From: Rhodoferax sp. OV413
GTDB taxonomy: Bacteria; Pseudomonadota; Gammaproteobacteria; Burkholderiales; Burkholderiaceae_C
Assembly (NCBI RefSeq): GCF_945881795.1
Contig: NZ_CAMCVG010000009.1
Span: forward strand, 1 to 44,504
Reading direction: 5' to 3'
Length of the DNA stretch: 44,504 nucleotides
In this document: one piece after another, positions 9,136-19,529 of the stretch
How the letters are laid out: every line of letters begins with the position of its first letter
How positions within the stretch are numbered: position 1 is the stretch's first letter
Notes under the pieces: model-generated
Told to the model about the DNA's origin: nothing
What the model saw: only the letters and a program-made list of their open reading frames with translations
The model's database searches: none
Translations under genes and position numbers: made by a program

Positions 9136-9299
9136 AGGGTTTATCCCGATGCCCGGATACGGCGGCCCCCGCTACAGTCGCGTCCAACTCAACACCCCAC
9201 AAGCAACTGCGAGGCCCACAAGGCCAAACTGGAAGAGACGCCGAGGAGACGGCCAAGAATCACAGCAATATTTTCTGCACGCCAAGATGCAGCCTCACC
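9136..9299 (+). other. Gene-free stretch before a strong terminator; possible 3' UTR or sRNA
   Basis: No convincing ORF. There is a -10-like TACAGT at about 9174-9179. The RNA from there to the terminator at 9300-9331 would be about 145 nt and rich in purine blocks (GGAAGAGACGCCGAGGAGACGG). Either this is the 3' UTR of the GMC gene or a small RNA with its own promoter. I find no matching -35, so I do not call an RNA gene. Confidence 0.3.
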
Positions 9300-9331
9300 A
9301 AAGCACCGGCTCCGTCCGGTGCTTTTTTATT
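9300..9331 (+). terminator. Rho-independent terminator after the hydratase-antiporter-GMC operon
   Basis: A perfect 10-bp stem AAAGCACCGG / CCGGTGCTTT with a 6-nt loop (CTCCGT), running into TTTTTTATTT. It points in the + direction, 165 nt after the GMC stop. Confidence 0.85.
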
Positions 9332-9340
9332 TCTACAAGG

Positions 9341-9396
9341 CAAATGGGCACTGAGCGCCCGTCCCTATCGCGCAGACAGCTCTTGAAACCATAGCA
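9341..9396 (+). repeat. Interspersed palindromic repeat, copy 2 (intergenic)
   Basis: It contains CGCGCAGACAGCTCTTGAAA followed by CCATAGCAA, which lines up with GCGCAGACAGCTATATTTTT and TTGTAGCAA in the copy at 24576. The left arm GAGCGCCCGTCCCTAT corresponds to TAGCCCCCGCTGATAT there. It lies between the terminator at 9300 and the TSUP gene. Confidence 0.65.
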
Positions 9397-9430
9397 ATAA
9401 CCCCGCCGGTCGCGGTGCGACAATCCCCGC

Positions 9431-10195
9431 ATGGAACTGCTCATCGTCTCGCTGGCGTCCGGCCTGGCCGGATTTGTGGATGCGATCGTGGGCGGTGGCG
9501 GGCTGATACTGACGCCCGCACTGTTCGCCGTGTTTCCGGCCGCACATCCGGCCACGCTGTTCGGTACCAACAAGGGCGCCTCGGTGGTGGGCACGGCCTT
9601 CGCCGCCGTGCAATACAACCGCAAGGTGAGCCTGCCGTGGCACGCGCTGCTGCCTGCCACGCTGGCCTGCTTCACGGCTGCCATGGCAGGGGCCTGGCTG
9701 GTCACGCAAGTCTCCCCCGCCTACCTGCGCAAAGCGCTGCCATTTGTTTTGCTGCTCGTGCTGGCCTACACCCTGGTGCGTAAGGACATGGGCCGGCACC
9801 ACGCCCCGCGCTTTAGCGGCCGCCAGGAGGTGCTGGTGGCCTGCCTGCTGGGCGCGTGCGTGGGGTTTTACGACGGCTTTTTCGGGCCGGGCACCGGGAG
9901 CTTTTTTGTGTTCCTGCTGGTGCGTCTGCTGGGCTATGACTTCTTGCATGCGTCTGCGGGCGCCAAGCTGCTCAACACCGCGTCCAATTCTGCAGCCTTG
10001 CTGTTCTTTGGCCTGACCGGCCATGTCTGGTGGCACTTTGTGGCCGTCATGGCGCTGGCCAATGTGGCGGGCAGCCTCGCAGGCACCCACCTCGCACTCA
10101 AACATGGCGCCGGGTTTGTGCGCGGAGTGTTCCTGGTGGTGGTGTCTGCGCTGATTGTGAAAACGGCCTACGACGCCTTCTTTCGGGCCGGCTGA
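9431..10195 (+). CDS. TSUP family (TauE/SafE) membrane permease
   Basis: A 254-residue protein with about 7-8 membrane segments. Two related halves each carry a Gly-rich family motif: GFVDAIVGGGGLILTPAL near residue 15 and GFYDGFFGPGTGSFFVFLL in the middle. Members export or import sulfite, sulfoacetate or other organosulfur and organic anions; the substrate here is not evident. There is no ribosome site; a -10-like GACAAT ends 6 nt before the ATG, so the transcript may be nearly leaderless. Convergent with mrdA, whose stop is 12 nt away; I see no terminator between them. Confidence 0.88.
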   Translation: MELLIVSLASGLAGFVDAIVGGGGLILTPALFAVFPAAHPATLFGTNKGASVVGTAFAAVQYNRKVSLPWHALLPATLACFTAAMAGAWLVTQVSPAYLRKALPFVLLLVLAYTLVRKDMGRHHAPRFSGRQEVLVACLLGACVGFYDGFFGPGTGSFFVFLLVRLLGYDFLHASAGAKLLNTASNSAALLFFGLTGHVWWHFVAVMALANVAGSLAGTHLALKHGAGFVRGVFLVVVSALIVKTAYDAFFRAG

Positions 10196-10207
10196 AGGCG
10201 GATCGTT

Positions 10208-12145
10208 TCAGGGCCAGGGCAGTTCCGCGGCGACGCGCGGTTTGCCGATTGGGGCGAAGGCCTTGCCCTGGCTCACCGCTGCCATGTCCTCTTCGCTGGG
10301 ATATTGGCCCAGCAGCCAGTAATCAAAGGTGCGCCGGGCGATAGGGGCGGCGGCGGCCGAGCCGAAGCCCGCGTTTTCCACAATCACGGCCAAGGCGATG
10401 GTGGGCGCCTCGGAGGGCGCAAACGCAATGTAGAGCGAGTGGTCGCGCTGGTGCTCTTCCATGGCCGAGGCGTTGTATTTCTGATTTTTGTTCAGGCTCA
10501 CCGCCTGCGCCGTGCCGGTCTTGCCGCCGCTCAAATAGCCGGCGCCTGCAAACACACGGGTGCCAGTGCCTCCCTGGGTGACGCCAACCATCGCGTCGCG
10601 AATCACCTGAATATGGTCGGGCTTATAGCCCAAATCCACCGGCGGCTCCGGCGGAACCGGCGTGCGCACCCTAGAGCTGGCCTCGCGGGTGGCGATGACG
10701 AGTTGCGGCTTGTGCTTGACGCCGTTGTTGGCCACGATCGACATGGCCTGTGCCATTTGCAGCATGGTGAAGGTGTTGTAACCCTGGCCGATGCCCAGCG
10801 AGATGGTCTCACCGGCATACCAGCGCTGCTGCTCTGGGCGCTTGTAGTACCTGCGCTTCCAGGCCTGGCTGGGCAACACACCACGTACTTCGCCCTGAAC
10901 ATCGATACCGGTGAGCTGCCCGAAGCCCAGCGGCCGCATGAAGTCGTGCATGGTGTCCACGCCCAGCTCGTTGGCCAGCGAATAAAAGTAGACGTTGCTG
11001 GACTCCACGATGGCGCGGCGCATGTCCATGATGCCGCCCTTCTCGTTCTCGGGGCTGCCGAAGCGGTTGCCGCCGAACATATAAAAGCCGGGGTCGTTAA
11101 TCAGTGTCTGCGGCGTGCGGGTGCCGGTCTCTAGGGCGGCCAGCGCCATAAAAGGTTTGTAGGTCGAGCCCGGCGGATAGGTGCCGCGCAAGGCCCGGTT
11201 CAGCAAGGGCTTATCGATGGATTCGTTGAGCATTTGCCAGTTTTCCTGGTCAATGCCTTCCACAAAGAGGTTGGAATCAAAGGTCGGCTTGCTGACGAAT
11301 GCCAGCACCTCGCCGGTCTTGGGGTCCATGGCCACCAGCGCACCGCGCCGCGTGCCGAACATGTCCTCAATCAGCTTTTGCAGTTTGATGTCGATGGACA
11401 GCACCACAACATTTCCCGGGGTCGACGGATTGCTCGCCAGCTTGCGAACGGCGCGTCCGCCGGCCGAAGTTTCAATACGCTCCACGCCGGTGATGCCGTG
11501 CAAGACCGACTCAAAGCTCTGCTCCACACCGAGCTTTCCGATGTACTCGGTGCCACGGTAATTGGCCTGGTCTTCACTCTCGTCAATTTTCTCTTTCTCA
11601 GACCGGTTGATGCGCCCGATATAACCGATCACGTGGCTGGCCAGTTCGCCATACGGGTAGTTGCGGAACAGCCGCGCTTTGATTTCTACACCTGGGAAGC
11701 GGAAGCGCTGGGCTGCAAAACGGGCCACCTCGGCGTCGCTCAGGCGGGTGCGGATGGGCAGGGACTCGAAGCTTTTGGACTCCTCCATCAGCTTCTTGAA
11801 GCGCCGGCGGTCGCGTGCGCTGATGTCCACCACTTTAGCCAGCTCGTCAATCGTCTCCTCGAGGGCGCGACTTTTGGAAGGGTTGATCTCCAGCGTGTAG
11901 GCGGAGTAGTTGGTCGCCAGCACCACGCCGTTGCGGTCTTCAATCAGGCCGCGGTTGGGCACGATGGGCACAATCGAGGTGCGGTTGCTCTCGGCCTGCG
12001 CGCGCAGGTCTTCGTGCCGGACGATTTGCAGGTACACAAGCCGGGCAAACAACAAAAAGAAGCAGACCAACACCAGCAGGCTGACCACAAAAATACGGGT
12101 GCGAAACCGTGCCAACTCCGCCTGAACATTGCGCAGTACGGTCAC
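10208..12145 (-). CDS. mrdA: Penicillin-binding protein 2 (peptidoglycan transpeptidase)
   Basis: 645 residues. One membrane anchor (about 20-42), then a pedestal/dimerisation domain, then the transpeptidase domain with the three active-site motifs: STYKPF (catalytic Ser) near residue 330, SSN in VESSNVYFYS, and KTG in GGKTGTAQAV. It is the class B PBP that cross-links side-wall peptidoglycan in the elongasome. The start is GTG 12145, preceded by AAGGTGGGGG. It lies 12 nt after mreD, the fourth gene of the shape operon. rodA, its usual glycosyltransferase partner and often the next gene, is not here: the next gene is convergent. Confidence 0.96.
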   Translation of the reverse strand: MTVLRNVQAELARFRTRIFVVSLLVLVCFFLLFARLVYLQIVRHEDLRAQAESNRTSIVPIVPNRGLIEDRNGVVLATNYSAYTLEINPSKSRALEETIDELAKVVDISARDRRRFKKLMEESKSFESLPIRTRLSDAEVARFAAQRFRFPGVEIKARLFRNYPYGELASHVIGYIGRINRSEKEKIDESEDQANYRGTEYIGKLGVEQSFESVLHGITGVERIETSAGGRAVRKLASNPSTPGNVVVLSIDIKLQKLIEDMFGTRRGALVAMDPKTGEVLAFVSKPTFDSNLFVEGIDQENWQMLNESIDKPLLNRALRGTYPPGSTYKPFMALAALETGTRTPQTLINDPGFYMFGGNRFGSPENEKGGIMDMRRAIVESSNVYFYSLANELGVDTMHDFMRPLGFGQLTGIDVQGEVRGVLPSQAWKRRYYKRPEQQRWYAGETISLGIGQGYNTFTMLQMAQAMSIVANNGVKHKPQLVIATREASSRVRTPVPPEPPVDLGYKPDHIQVIRDAMVGVTQGGTGTRVFAGAGYLSGGKTGTAQAVSLNKNQKYNASAMEEHQRDHSLYIAFAPSEAPTIALAVIVENAGFGSAAAAPIARRTFDYWLLGQYPSEEDMAAVSQGKAFAPIGKPRVAAELPWP

Positions 12146-12157
12146 GGCGCCCCCACC

Positions 12158-12688
12158 TTACAAGGGCCGGTTGACATCGGGGTCAGGCGCACGTCGCTGC
12201 GGCGCCAGCAAAACAACGCTGACCAGCGGCCACAAAGCGGACTCCAGCAGCGGGGCCAGCACCATGAGCCAGCCCGGAAAAGTACCGCCTCCTGCCAGCC
12301 GCAATAGCAACTCCAGCGCCTGCGCGAGCGCAAACAAAGGCAGCACCTGCGCCGCTTGGGAAGGCACCGAGAACCAGAGTAGCCGCCGGTGGACGGCAAT
12401 AGCCATGTAGCTCAACGCCGAATACGACATTGCATGCTGGCCCAGCAAAGCCCCTTGATGCACATCGCTCAGAAGGCCGAAGAAAAAGGCAGCACCAATG
12501 CCCACGCGAAGCGGCTGGTGCACCGTCCAGAACAGCAGCAACACAGCCAGCAGGTCGGGCGTCCAGGCCTGGCGGCCCCAGACACCCATGTTGAGCACCA
12601 TGTTGAGGAGCAGGGCAACGACCAGGCTACCCCAGATGAACAGGGGCTTGGCCGGCAGCAGCAATTGCTGACCCGGGCGCATGATCAT
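12158..12688 (-). CDS. mreD: Rod shape-determining membrane protein MreD
   Basis: 176 residues, mostly hydrophobic, with about five membrane segments. MreD proteins are poorly conserved; the block ALLLFWTVHQPLRVGIGAAFFFGLLSDV, ending in G-L-x-x-D, is the recognisable family core, and the position between mreC and mrdA settles the call. It is an inner-membrane partner of MreC in the elongasome. Its ATG overlaps the end of mreC by 4 nt. A second ATG two codons in (12682) is equally possible as start. Confidence 0.93.
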   Translation of the reverse strand: MIMRPGQQLLLPAKPLFIWGSLVVALLLNMVLNMGVWGRQAWTPDLLAVLLLFWTVHQPLRVGIGAAFFFGLLSDVHQGALLGQHAMSYSALSYMAIAVHRRLLWFSVPSQAAQVLPLFALAQALELLLRLAGGGTFPGWLMVLAPLLESALWPLVSVVLLAPQRRAPDPDVNRPL

Positions 12689-13617
12689 GGCCGGCCTCCT
12701 TTAGGCTTTGCGGCAGGCGTTGGCTGCGACGCGGACGCAGGCTCGGGCCGCTCCGGTATCTGGCTGCCCACAGGGTCGAGCACCACGACATGCGTCGCAC
12801 CCGACACCAGCCCCAGCGGCACGCAGTAAATACGGGCGAACACCGCGTCCACTTTGCGCTCCACTTTCTCGACGCGGGCAACCGGCAGGCCTGGCGGGTA
12901 GACCCCGTCGACACCGCTGCTGGTGAGCAGGTCGCCGACCGCCACATCGGCGTTGGCCGCCATGTAGCGCAATTCCAGCGCGTCTGCACGGGTTGAGTTC
13001 TCACCGAAGGCCACGCCGCGCGCGCCGGTGCGCACATTGAGCACGGGAATCGCGTGATCGCGGTCGGTGATCAGGGTCACCTCGCTCACCAGCGGGTAGA
13101 CCCGGGTAACCTGTCCAATAACACCGGTTTCATCGAGCACCGGCGAACCCACCTGCACCCGTTGCAGCAGGCCCTTGTCGATGATGACTTTACGGGTGTA
13201 GGGGTCGGCGGCGTCGTACAACACCTGGGCTGCCCGTAGGCCGGTGGTGATGCGCTGGGACAGGTCCAGCAGCTTGCGCAGGCGCTGGTTTTCGAGCTCG
13301 AGCTCTTCGACTTGGTTGGCCCGCAGGGACTGCATGCTTAGCTTGCGACGGGACTCTTCCTGCGCAGTTTCAGCGGTGGCTATGGTGGACCCATAGTTGC
13401 CTGCGCGATCGGCCCATTGCACCGGCTGGATGGCCAACCACTGCAGCGGATACAGGGCGCCCGCCAGCGCGATGCGCGCAGGCTGCAAGACTTTGAATCG
13501 CGCGTCAGCCACCATCAACAGCAAAGCCAGCGCGCTACAGACGGCCAATTTAGACAGGGCCGAAGGGCCCTGGCGGAAGAAGGGGGGAGGATCTCTGTCC
13601 AGCGTACCGAGTGGCAT
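12685..13617 (-). CDS. mreC: Rod shape-determining protein MreC
   Basis: 310 residues: a short cytoplasmic tail, one membrane helix (about 22-40), a coiled-coil segment with the heptad-like run VEELELENQRLRKLLDL, then the beta-barrel domain with GLLQRVQVGSPVLDETGVIG and VAVGDLLTSSGVDGVYPPGLPVA. It scaffolds PBP2 and MreD around MreB in the periplasm. The C-terminal tail (about 285-310) is Pro/Ala/Lys-rich and probably disordered. The gene is separated from mreB by 39 nt that include a ten-base G/C homopolymer. Confidence 0.95.
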   Translation of the reverse strand: MPLGTLDRDPPPFFRQGPSALSKLAVCSALALLLMVADARFKVLQPARIALAGALYPLQWLAIQPVQWADRAGNYGSTIATAETAQEESRRKLSMQSLRANQVEELELENQRLRKLLDLSQRITTGLRAAQVLYDAADPYTRKVIIDKGLLQRVQVGSPVLDETGVIGQVTRVYPLVSEVTLITDRDHAIPVLNVRTGARGVAFGENSTRADALELRYMAANADVAVGDLLTSSGVDGVYPPGLPVARVEKVERKVDAVFARIYCVPLGLVSGATHVVVLDPVGSQIPERPEPASASQPTPAAKPKGGRP

Positions 13618-13644
13618 CGCTGCTTCCGGCTTTCAGGGTCTGGT

Positions 13645-13654
13645 GGGGGGGGGG
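13645..13654. repeat. G10/C10 mononucleotide tract between mreB and mreC
   Basis: Ten consecutive G on the + strand, hence C10 in the mRNA, 2 nt downstream of the mreB stop and about 27 nt upstream of the mreC start. No other run this long was seen in the window. Confidence 0.9.
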
Positions 13655-13656
13655 AA

Positions 13657-14901
<1,245 letters not shown>

Positions 14902-15201
14902 ATGTCACTGACATCTACCGACATCGCGCGAATTGCCAATCTGGCGCGGCTCGAACTACAGCCCGAGGAAAGTGAGCGCATGCTCACGCAACTCAATGGA
15001 TTTTTCGGCATCGTCGAGGCCATGCGGACTGTGGACACTTCGGGCATTGAGCCCCTGGCGCACCCCGTGGCCGCCATTCAGGACATCACGCTCCGGCTGC
15101 GGGATGACATAGTCTCCGAGCCCGACCAGCGCGAGGCCAACCAGCGCAGCGCCCCCGCCGTGGAACGTGGTCTGTTTCTGGTTCCCAAGGTGATTGAGTA
15201 A
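14902..15201 (+). CDS. gatC: Asp-tRNA(Asn)/Glu-tRNA(Gln) amidotransferase subunit C
   Basis: 99 residues, typical length. [19 protein letters not shown] and the later GIEPLAHPV are the usual GatC blocks. GatC stabilises the GatA-GatB interface in the complex that amidates misacylated Glu-tRNA(Gln) and, in some species, Asp-tRNA(Asn). ATG 14902 is chosen because it gives the family N-terminus; an upstream in-frame ATG at 14863 would add 13 unconserved residues. The ribosome site is weak. First of gatC-gatA-gatB; gatA starts 14 nt after its stop. Confidence 0.94.
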   Translation: MSLTSTDIARIANLARLELQPEESERMLTQLNGFFGIVEAMRTVDTSGIEPLAHPVAAIQDITLRLRDDIVSEPDQREANQRSAPAVERGLFLVPKVIE

Positions 15202-15215
15202 TTTTTTCTGGCCCT

Positions 15216-16733
15216 ATGACGACCCCCCTCTCCACCCGCGCCGCGCACGACCTCAGCGCCCACGAGCTGCTGCAAGCGCTTGCAGCCAAACAAATCTCTG
15301 CCGTCGAATTGGCGCAACATTTTCTGGACCGCGCGCAGGCGCACGCCGGCTTGGGCGCTTTTGTGGATATCAACCCCGAGGCCACTTTGGGCCAGGCAAA
15401 GGCCGCTGACGCGCGCCGGGGCGCCGGATGCGCCGGACCGCTCGAGGGCCTGCCGCTGGCGCACAAGGACATCTTTGTGACCCGCGACTTCGCCACCACC
15501 GCCGGCTCGCGCATGCTCAAGGGCTACCGCTCACCGTTTGATGCGACCGTTGTGCAGCGCCTGGCCGACGCCGGGGCCGTCACCGTGGGCAAGCTCAACT
15601 GCGACGAATTTGCCATGGGCTCGGGCAATGAAAACTCGGCCATCGCACCGGTAGGCAGCGACTCCGTTCAGCCGGTGCGCAATCCCTGGGATGCCGCACG
15701 CATTCCCGGCGGATCGTCCGGTGGTAGTGCGGCGGCCGTGGCAGCGCGCCTGGTGCCCGCAGCCACCGGCACCGACACCGGCGGGTCCATCCGCCAGCCC
15801 GCGGCGTTTTGCGGCATCACCGGCATCAAACCCACTTACGGCCGCGCTTCACGCTACGGCATGGTGGCATTCGCCTCCAGCCTCGACCAGGCCGGCCCCA
15901 TGGCCCGCAGCGCCGAAGACTGCGCATTGCTTTTGACTGCCATGTGCGGCCCCGACCCCGACCGGGACTCCACCACACTAGACCTGCCTGCCGAGAACTT
16001 CAGCCGCACGCTGAACGACAACATCGAAGGCCTGCGCATCGGCGTGCCAAAAGAGTTTTTTGGAGAGGGCCTGTCGGACGATGTGCGCACGGCGGTCGAG
16101 TCCGCACTCAAGCACTATCAAAGCTTGGGCGCAAAACTGGTGCCTATTGCCTTGCCGCGCACTGAGCTGTCCATCCCCGTTTACTACATCATTGCGCCGG
16201 CCGAGGCCTCGAGCAACCTCAGCCGCTTTGACGGCGTGAAATTCGGCCACCGCGCCAAGGACTACGGCGACCTGGCCGACATGTACAAAAAGACCCGCGC
16301 CGAAGGCTTCGGCGACGAGGTGAAGCGCCGCATCATGATCGGCGCTTATGTTCTCAGCCACGGGTATTACGACGCCTACTACCTGCAGGCGCAAAAAATC
16401 CGCCGCATGATTGCTGACGACTTTCAGAACGCCTTCAAGGAATGCGATGTGATTGCCGGTCCGGTGGCACCCACGGTGGCCTGGAAGATCGGTGAAAAAT
16501 CTGCCGATCCGGTAGCCAACTACCTGGCCGACATCTTCACTCTTTCGGGCTCCCTGGCGGGTCTGCCCGGCATGAGCATTCCGGTAGGCTTTGCTTCGAG
16601 CGAGTCCGACAAGGGACTGCCGATTGGCATGCAATTACTCGGCAACTATTTCGCAGAGTCCCGCCTCCTCAATGCGGCGCACCGCTTCCAACTCGCGAGC
16701 GACTTCCACCTGGCCAAGCCCGCAGGAATCTGA
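15216..16733 (+). CDS. gatA: Asp/Glu-tRNA amidotransferase subunit A
   Basis: 505 residues. The amidase signature is complete: [10 protein letters not shown] (catalytic Lys), then [34 protein letters not shown] with the Ser-cisSer-Lys triad serines. It hydrolyses glutamine (or asparagine) and channels ammonia to GatB. It is slightly longer than many GatA proteins (about 485). It lies between gatC and gatB; gatB starts 2 nt after its stop. Confidence 0.97.
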   Translation: MTTPLSTRAAHDLSAHELLQALAAKQISAVELAQHFLDRAQAHAGLGAFVDINPEATLGQAKAADARRGAGCAGPLEGLPLAHKDIFVTRDFATTAGSRMLKGYRSPFDATVVQRLADAGAVTVGKLNCDEFAMGSGNENSAIAPVGSDSVQPVRNPWDAARIPGGSSGGSAAAVAARLVPAATGTDTGGSIRQPAAFCGITGIKPTYGRASRYGMVAFASSLDQAGPMARSAEDCALLLTAMCGPDPDRDSTTLDLPAENFSRTLNDNIEGLRIGVPKEFFGEGLSDDVRTAVESALKHYQSLGAKLVPIALPRTELSIPVYYIIAPAEASSNLSRFDGVKFGHRAKDYGDLADMYKKTRAEGFGDEVKRRIMIGAYVLSHGYYDAYYLQAQKIRRMIADDFQNAFKECDVIAGPVAPTVAWKIGEKSADPVANYLADIFTLSGSLAGLPGMSIPVGFASSESDKGLPIGMQLLGNYFAESRLLNAAHRFQLASDFHLAKPAGI

Positions 16734-16735
16734 CC

Positions 16736-18202
16736 ATGGCAAGCACACCCTCCCCCATCAAGTCCTTGCTCGTCGGCGGCTACGAAGTTGTCATCGGCTT
16801 TGAGACGCACGCCCAGCTCTCCACCCGGTCCAAGATTTTTTCGCGCGCGTCCACCGCGTTTGGCGCCGAGCCCAACACCCAGGCCTGCGCCGTGGATCTG
16901 GCACTGCCCGGTACCCTGCCGGTGATGAACAAAGGTGCGGTGGAACGCGCAATCCAGTTCGGCCTGGCCATCGGCTCGCACATCGCGCCGCGCAGCATCT
17001 TCGCCCGCAAAAACTACTTCTACCCCGACCTGCCCAAGGGATACCAAATCAGCCAGTTTGAAATACCGGTGGTGCAAGGCGGCGCAGTGGAATTCTTTTT
17101 GGGCGAGGAAAAGAAAACCGTCCGCTTGGTACGCGCCCACCTGGAAGAAGACGCCGGCAAGTCCTTGCACGAGGACTTCATCGGGCAGAGCGGCATCGAC
17201 CTGAACCGCGCCGGCACGCCGCTACTGGAGATCGTTACCGAACCCGACATGCGCTCCAGCGCCGAGGCCGTGGCCTATGCCAAGGAGCTGCACAAGATCG
17301 TGACCTGGATCGGCATCTGCGATGGCAACATGCAGGAGGGTTCTTTCCGCTGCGACGCCAACGTCTCGGTGCGCAAGCCCGGCCAGCCGCTCGGCACCCG
17401 CCGCGAGATCAAGAACCTCAACAGCTTCAAGTTCATGCAACAGGCCATTGACTTTGAAGTGCGCTGGCAGATCGGGCAGATTGAGGACGGCCACGCCATC
17501 CAACAGGCCACCGTGCTTTTCAACCCCGACACCGGCGAAACCCGCGCCATGCGCACCAAGGAAGACGCCGCCGACTACCGTTATTTCCCCGACCCCGACC
17601 TGCCACCGCTCTGTATTTCGGAGCAGTGGATTGAGGCGGTGCGGGCGCAGATGGCCGAGTTGCCGCGCAACATGGCGGCGCGCTTTCAGGCGGACTATGC
17701 CTTGAGCGAATACGACGCCACCCAGCTGACCCAAAGCCTGGCGATGGCCAGCTACTTTGAGTCCGCTGCCCGCGCCAGCGGCCAGGCCAAACTGGCCAGC
17801 AACTGGATGACCGGCGAACTCGCAAGGCGCCTGAACGCCCAGGACCTGTCCATCGCTCAGTCGCCGGTGGCGGCCCCTACGCTGGCTCAGCTGGTGGGCC
17901 GCATTGCGGATAGCACCATCTCCAACAGCGCCGCCAGGCAAGTGTTTGACGCGCTGTGGGAGGGAGCGACCGATGTGGATGCCGTCATCGACTCCAAGGG
18001 ACTCAAGCAGATGAACGACACCGGCGCGCTGGAAGCCATCGTGGATGAAGTGATTGCGGCTAACGCCAAGAACGTGTCCGAGTTCAAGGGCGGCAACGAG
18101 AAAGCCCTGAACGCGCTGGTCGGGCAGATCATGAAAGCCAGCAAGGGCAAGGCCAACCCGCAGCAGGTGAACGACCTCCTGCGGGGAAAGCTCTCCGTCT
18201 AG
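16736..18202 (+). CDS. gatB: Asp/Glu-tRNA amidotransferase subunit B
   Basis: 488 residues. [21 protein letters not shown] at the N-terminus and [15 protein letters not shown] are GatB hallmarks; [18 protein letters not shown] is part of the kinase-like site that phosphorylates and amidates the aminoacyl group. The C-terminal YqeY-like helical domain (about 350-488) binds tRNA. Last gene of gatCAB. Its stop codon TAG lies in the palindrome CTAG and is shared with the stop of the convergent DUF4124 gene (18199-18202), so no terminator fits between them. Confidence 0.97.
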   Translation: MASTPSPIKSLLVGGYEVVIGFETHAQLSTRSKIFSRASTAFGAEPNTQACAVDLALPGTLPVMNKGAVERAIQFGLAIGSHIAPRSIFARKNYFYPDLPKGYQISQFEIPVVQGGAVEFFLGEEKKTVRLVRAHLEEDAGKSLHEDFIGQSGIDLNRAGTPLLEIVTEPDMRSSAEAVAYAKELHKIVTWIGICDGNMQEGSFRCDANVSVRKPGQPLGTRREIKNLNSFKFMQQAIDFEVRWQIGQIEDGHAIQQATVLFNPDTGETRAMRTKEDAADYRYFPDPDLPPLCISEQWIEAVRAQMAELPRNMAARFQADYALSEYDATQLTQSLAMASYFESAARASGQAKLASNWMTGELARRLNAQDLSIAQSPVAAPTLAQLVGRIADSTISNSAARQVFDALWEGATDVDAVIDSKGLKQMNDTGALEAIVDEVIAANAKNVSEFKGGNEKALNALVGQIMKASKGKANPQQVNDLLRGKLSV

Positions 18203-18858
18203 CGCGGGGCGGCGCCTGCCGCAGCCCACAGGCGTTGGAGTCGCTTGAGCTCGTCATCAAATCGCTCATTCACCCGGCGGGCCTCGGCGTCCTGATCGGC
18301 AATAAAGCGGCGCTGCACCGCCTGGTTCTGGACGTTTTCTTCGATTTGCCGGCGCATGTACGCGGGTGCCTTGTCAAGGTCCCGGTTGTAGAACTCCATC
18401 TCGCTGTCCAAGGTACGGCGCTGCTTTATGAGCGCCTCGAGGCGCAGGACGGCTTCGCTTGCAACCGAGACCACTTGGGCCAGCGCCTGCGCCCGTTCCT
18501 GGTCGTGAGCGGCCCTCGCGGGGTAGCGCATGAGCAGGGCCCGGTCACGGCGCCTTTCGTCAGCGCTGCGGCTGCGCTCCAAGGCTTCGCGCTTGTGCTG
18601 GGACTCCAACTCCGCCTGCTCGTGGGCGGTGAGGCTGGGCCCGATTTTCGCCCGCACCGTGCCGCTCGGATTCAGGATTTTTTGTTCGCGGTCCAGGCAG
18701 TCGGTGATGGGCCGGTCCGCAGTGAGCTTGCGCCCTTTGGCATCCACACAGGTGTAGACGCTGCCGGCGGGTGGCGCCTCTTGCGCCCACAGAGACGAAG
18801 ACGCCGCGGCCAGCATGGGCAGCACAAGGATGCGCGCTATGCAGCCGCGCCGCTTCAT
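18199..18858 (-). CDS. DUF4124 domain-containing periplasmic protein
   Basis: 219 residues. A signal peptide (about 1-25, ending SSLWAQ) is followed by a short DUF4124-like block ([21 protein letters not shown]), a domain common in proteobacterial envelope proteins and of unknown function. Two cysteines in this block could pair in the periplasm. The rest is a charged helical region rich in E, R, Q and A, probably coiled coil (about 70-210). The ATG overlaps the pyrE stop by 4 nt (ATGA), so the two are co-translated although no functional link is known. The family call rests on the short N-terminal block. Confidence 0.8.
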   Translation of the reverse strand: MKRRGCIARILVLPMLAAASSSLWAQEAPPAGSVYTCVDAKGRKLTADRPITDCLDREQKILNPSGTVRAKIGPSLTAHEQAELESQHKREALERSRSADERRRDRALLMRYPARAAHDQERAQALAQVVSVASEAVLRLEALIKQRRTLDSEMEFYNRDLDKAPAYMRRQIEENVQNQAVQRRFIADQDAEARRVNERFDDELKRLQRLWAAAGAAPR

Positions 18859-19529
18859 GGCGCGTCTTTCACGCCGTAGCGCTGGCGGTAGTCCAGCACC
18901 CGTGCGGCGTGCTCCGCCAGCGTGCTGTCGTGCTCGAGAAACTGCATCAAATCCGCCAGCTTCGCTATCGCGCCCACCTGCAGCCCGAGCTGCTGGCGCA
19001 CGTATTGCACCGCGCTGTAGGGAACGTCCTGGCCGTTCTCGGTCGCCATCTCCTGCCGGTCCAGCGCAATACACACCGCATGCGGCGTCGCACCTGCGGC
19101 CCGAATGATGGCAATCGACTCGCGCGCAGCGGTGCCCGCGGACATGACGTCGTCAATGATCAGCACCCGGCCCTGCAAGGGCGCGCCCACCAGGGTGCCG
19201 CCCTCACCGTGGTCTTTGGCTTCCTTGCGGTTGTAGGCAAAAGGGACGTTGCGCCCGCGGCGCGCCAGCTCCACGGCGACCGCCGCCCCCAGCGGAATTC
19301 CCTTGTAAGCTGGGCCGAACACCATGTCGAACTCGATGCCGCTCGTCATCAAACGCTGCGCATAGAATTCCGCGAGCCGGCCGAGCTTGGCCCCGTCGTC
19401 AAACAGGCCGGCATTGAAAAAATAGGGGCTCATGCGCCCGGCCTTGGTCTTGAACTCACCAAACCGCAGCACCCCGCACGCCACCGCAAATTGCACAAAC
19501 TCCTGGGCCAACGGGTCCTTGTCCGACAT
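18855..19529 (-). CDS. pyrE: Orotate phosphoribosyltransferase
   Basis: 224 residues. GLFDDGAKLGRLAEFYA, FGPAYKGIPLG and the PRPP-binding loop VLIIDDVMSAGTA identify PyrE, which joins orotate and PRPP to orotidine 5'-phosphate in UMP synthesis. The start at ATG 19529 has AAGGAAA 6-7 nt upstream; the frame is open for 21 more codons but those are not family-like. The ATG sits in the tetramer CATG, which also holds a possible exoA start on the other strand, so the pyrE ribosome site lies inside the first codons of exoA. Confidence 0.96.
   Translation of the reverse strand: MSDKDPLAQEFVQFAVACGVLRFGEFKTKAGRMSPYFFNAGLFDDGAKLGRLAEFYAQRLMTSGIEFDMVFGPAYKGIPLGAAVAVELARRGRNVPFAYNRKEAKDHGEGGTLVGAPLQGRVLIIDDVMSAGTAARESIAIIRAAGATPHAVCIALDRQEMATENGQDVPYSAVQYVRQQLGLQVGAIAKLADLMQFLEHDSTLAEHAARVLDYRQRYGVKDAP

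Noticed and set aside
18955..18990. Repeat-like GCTATCGCGCCCACCTGCAG in pyrE
   Set aside because: Too short and lacking the palindromic loop; normal PyrE coding sequence.
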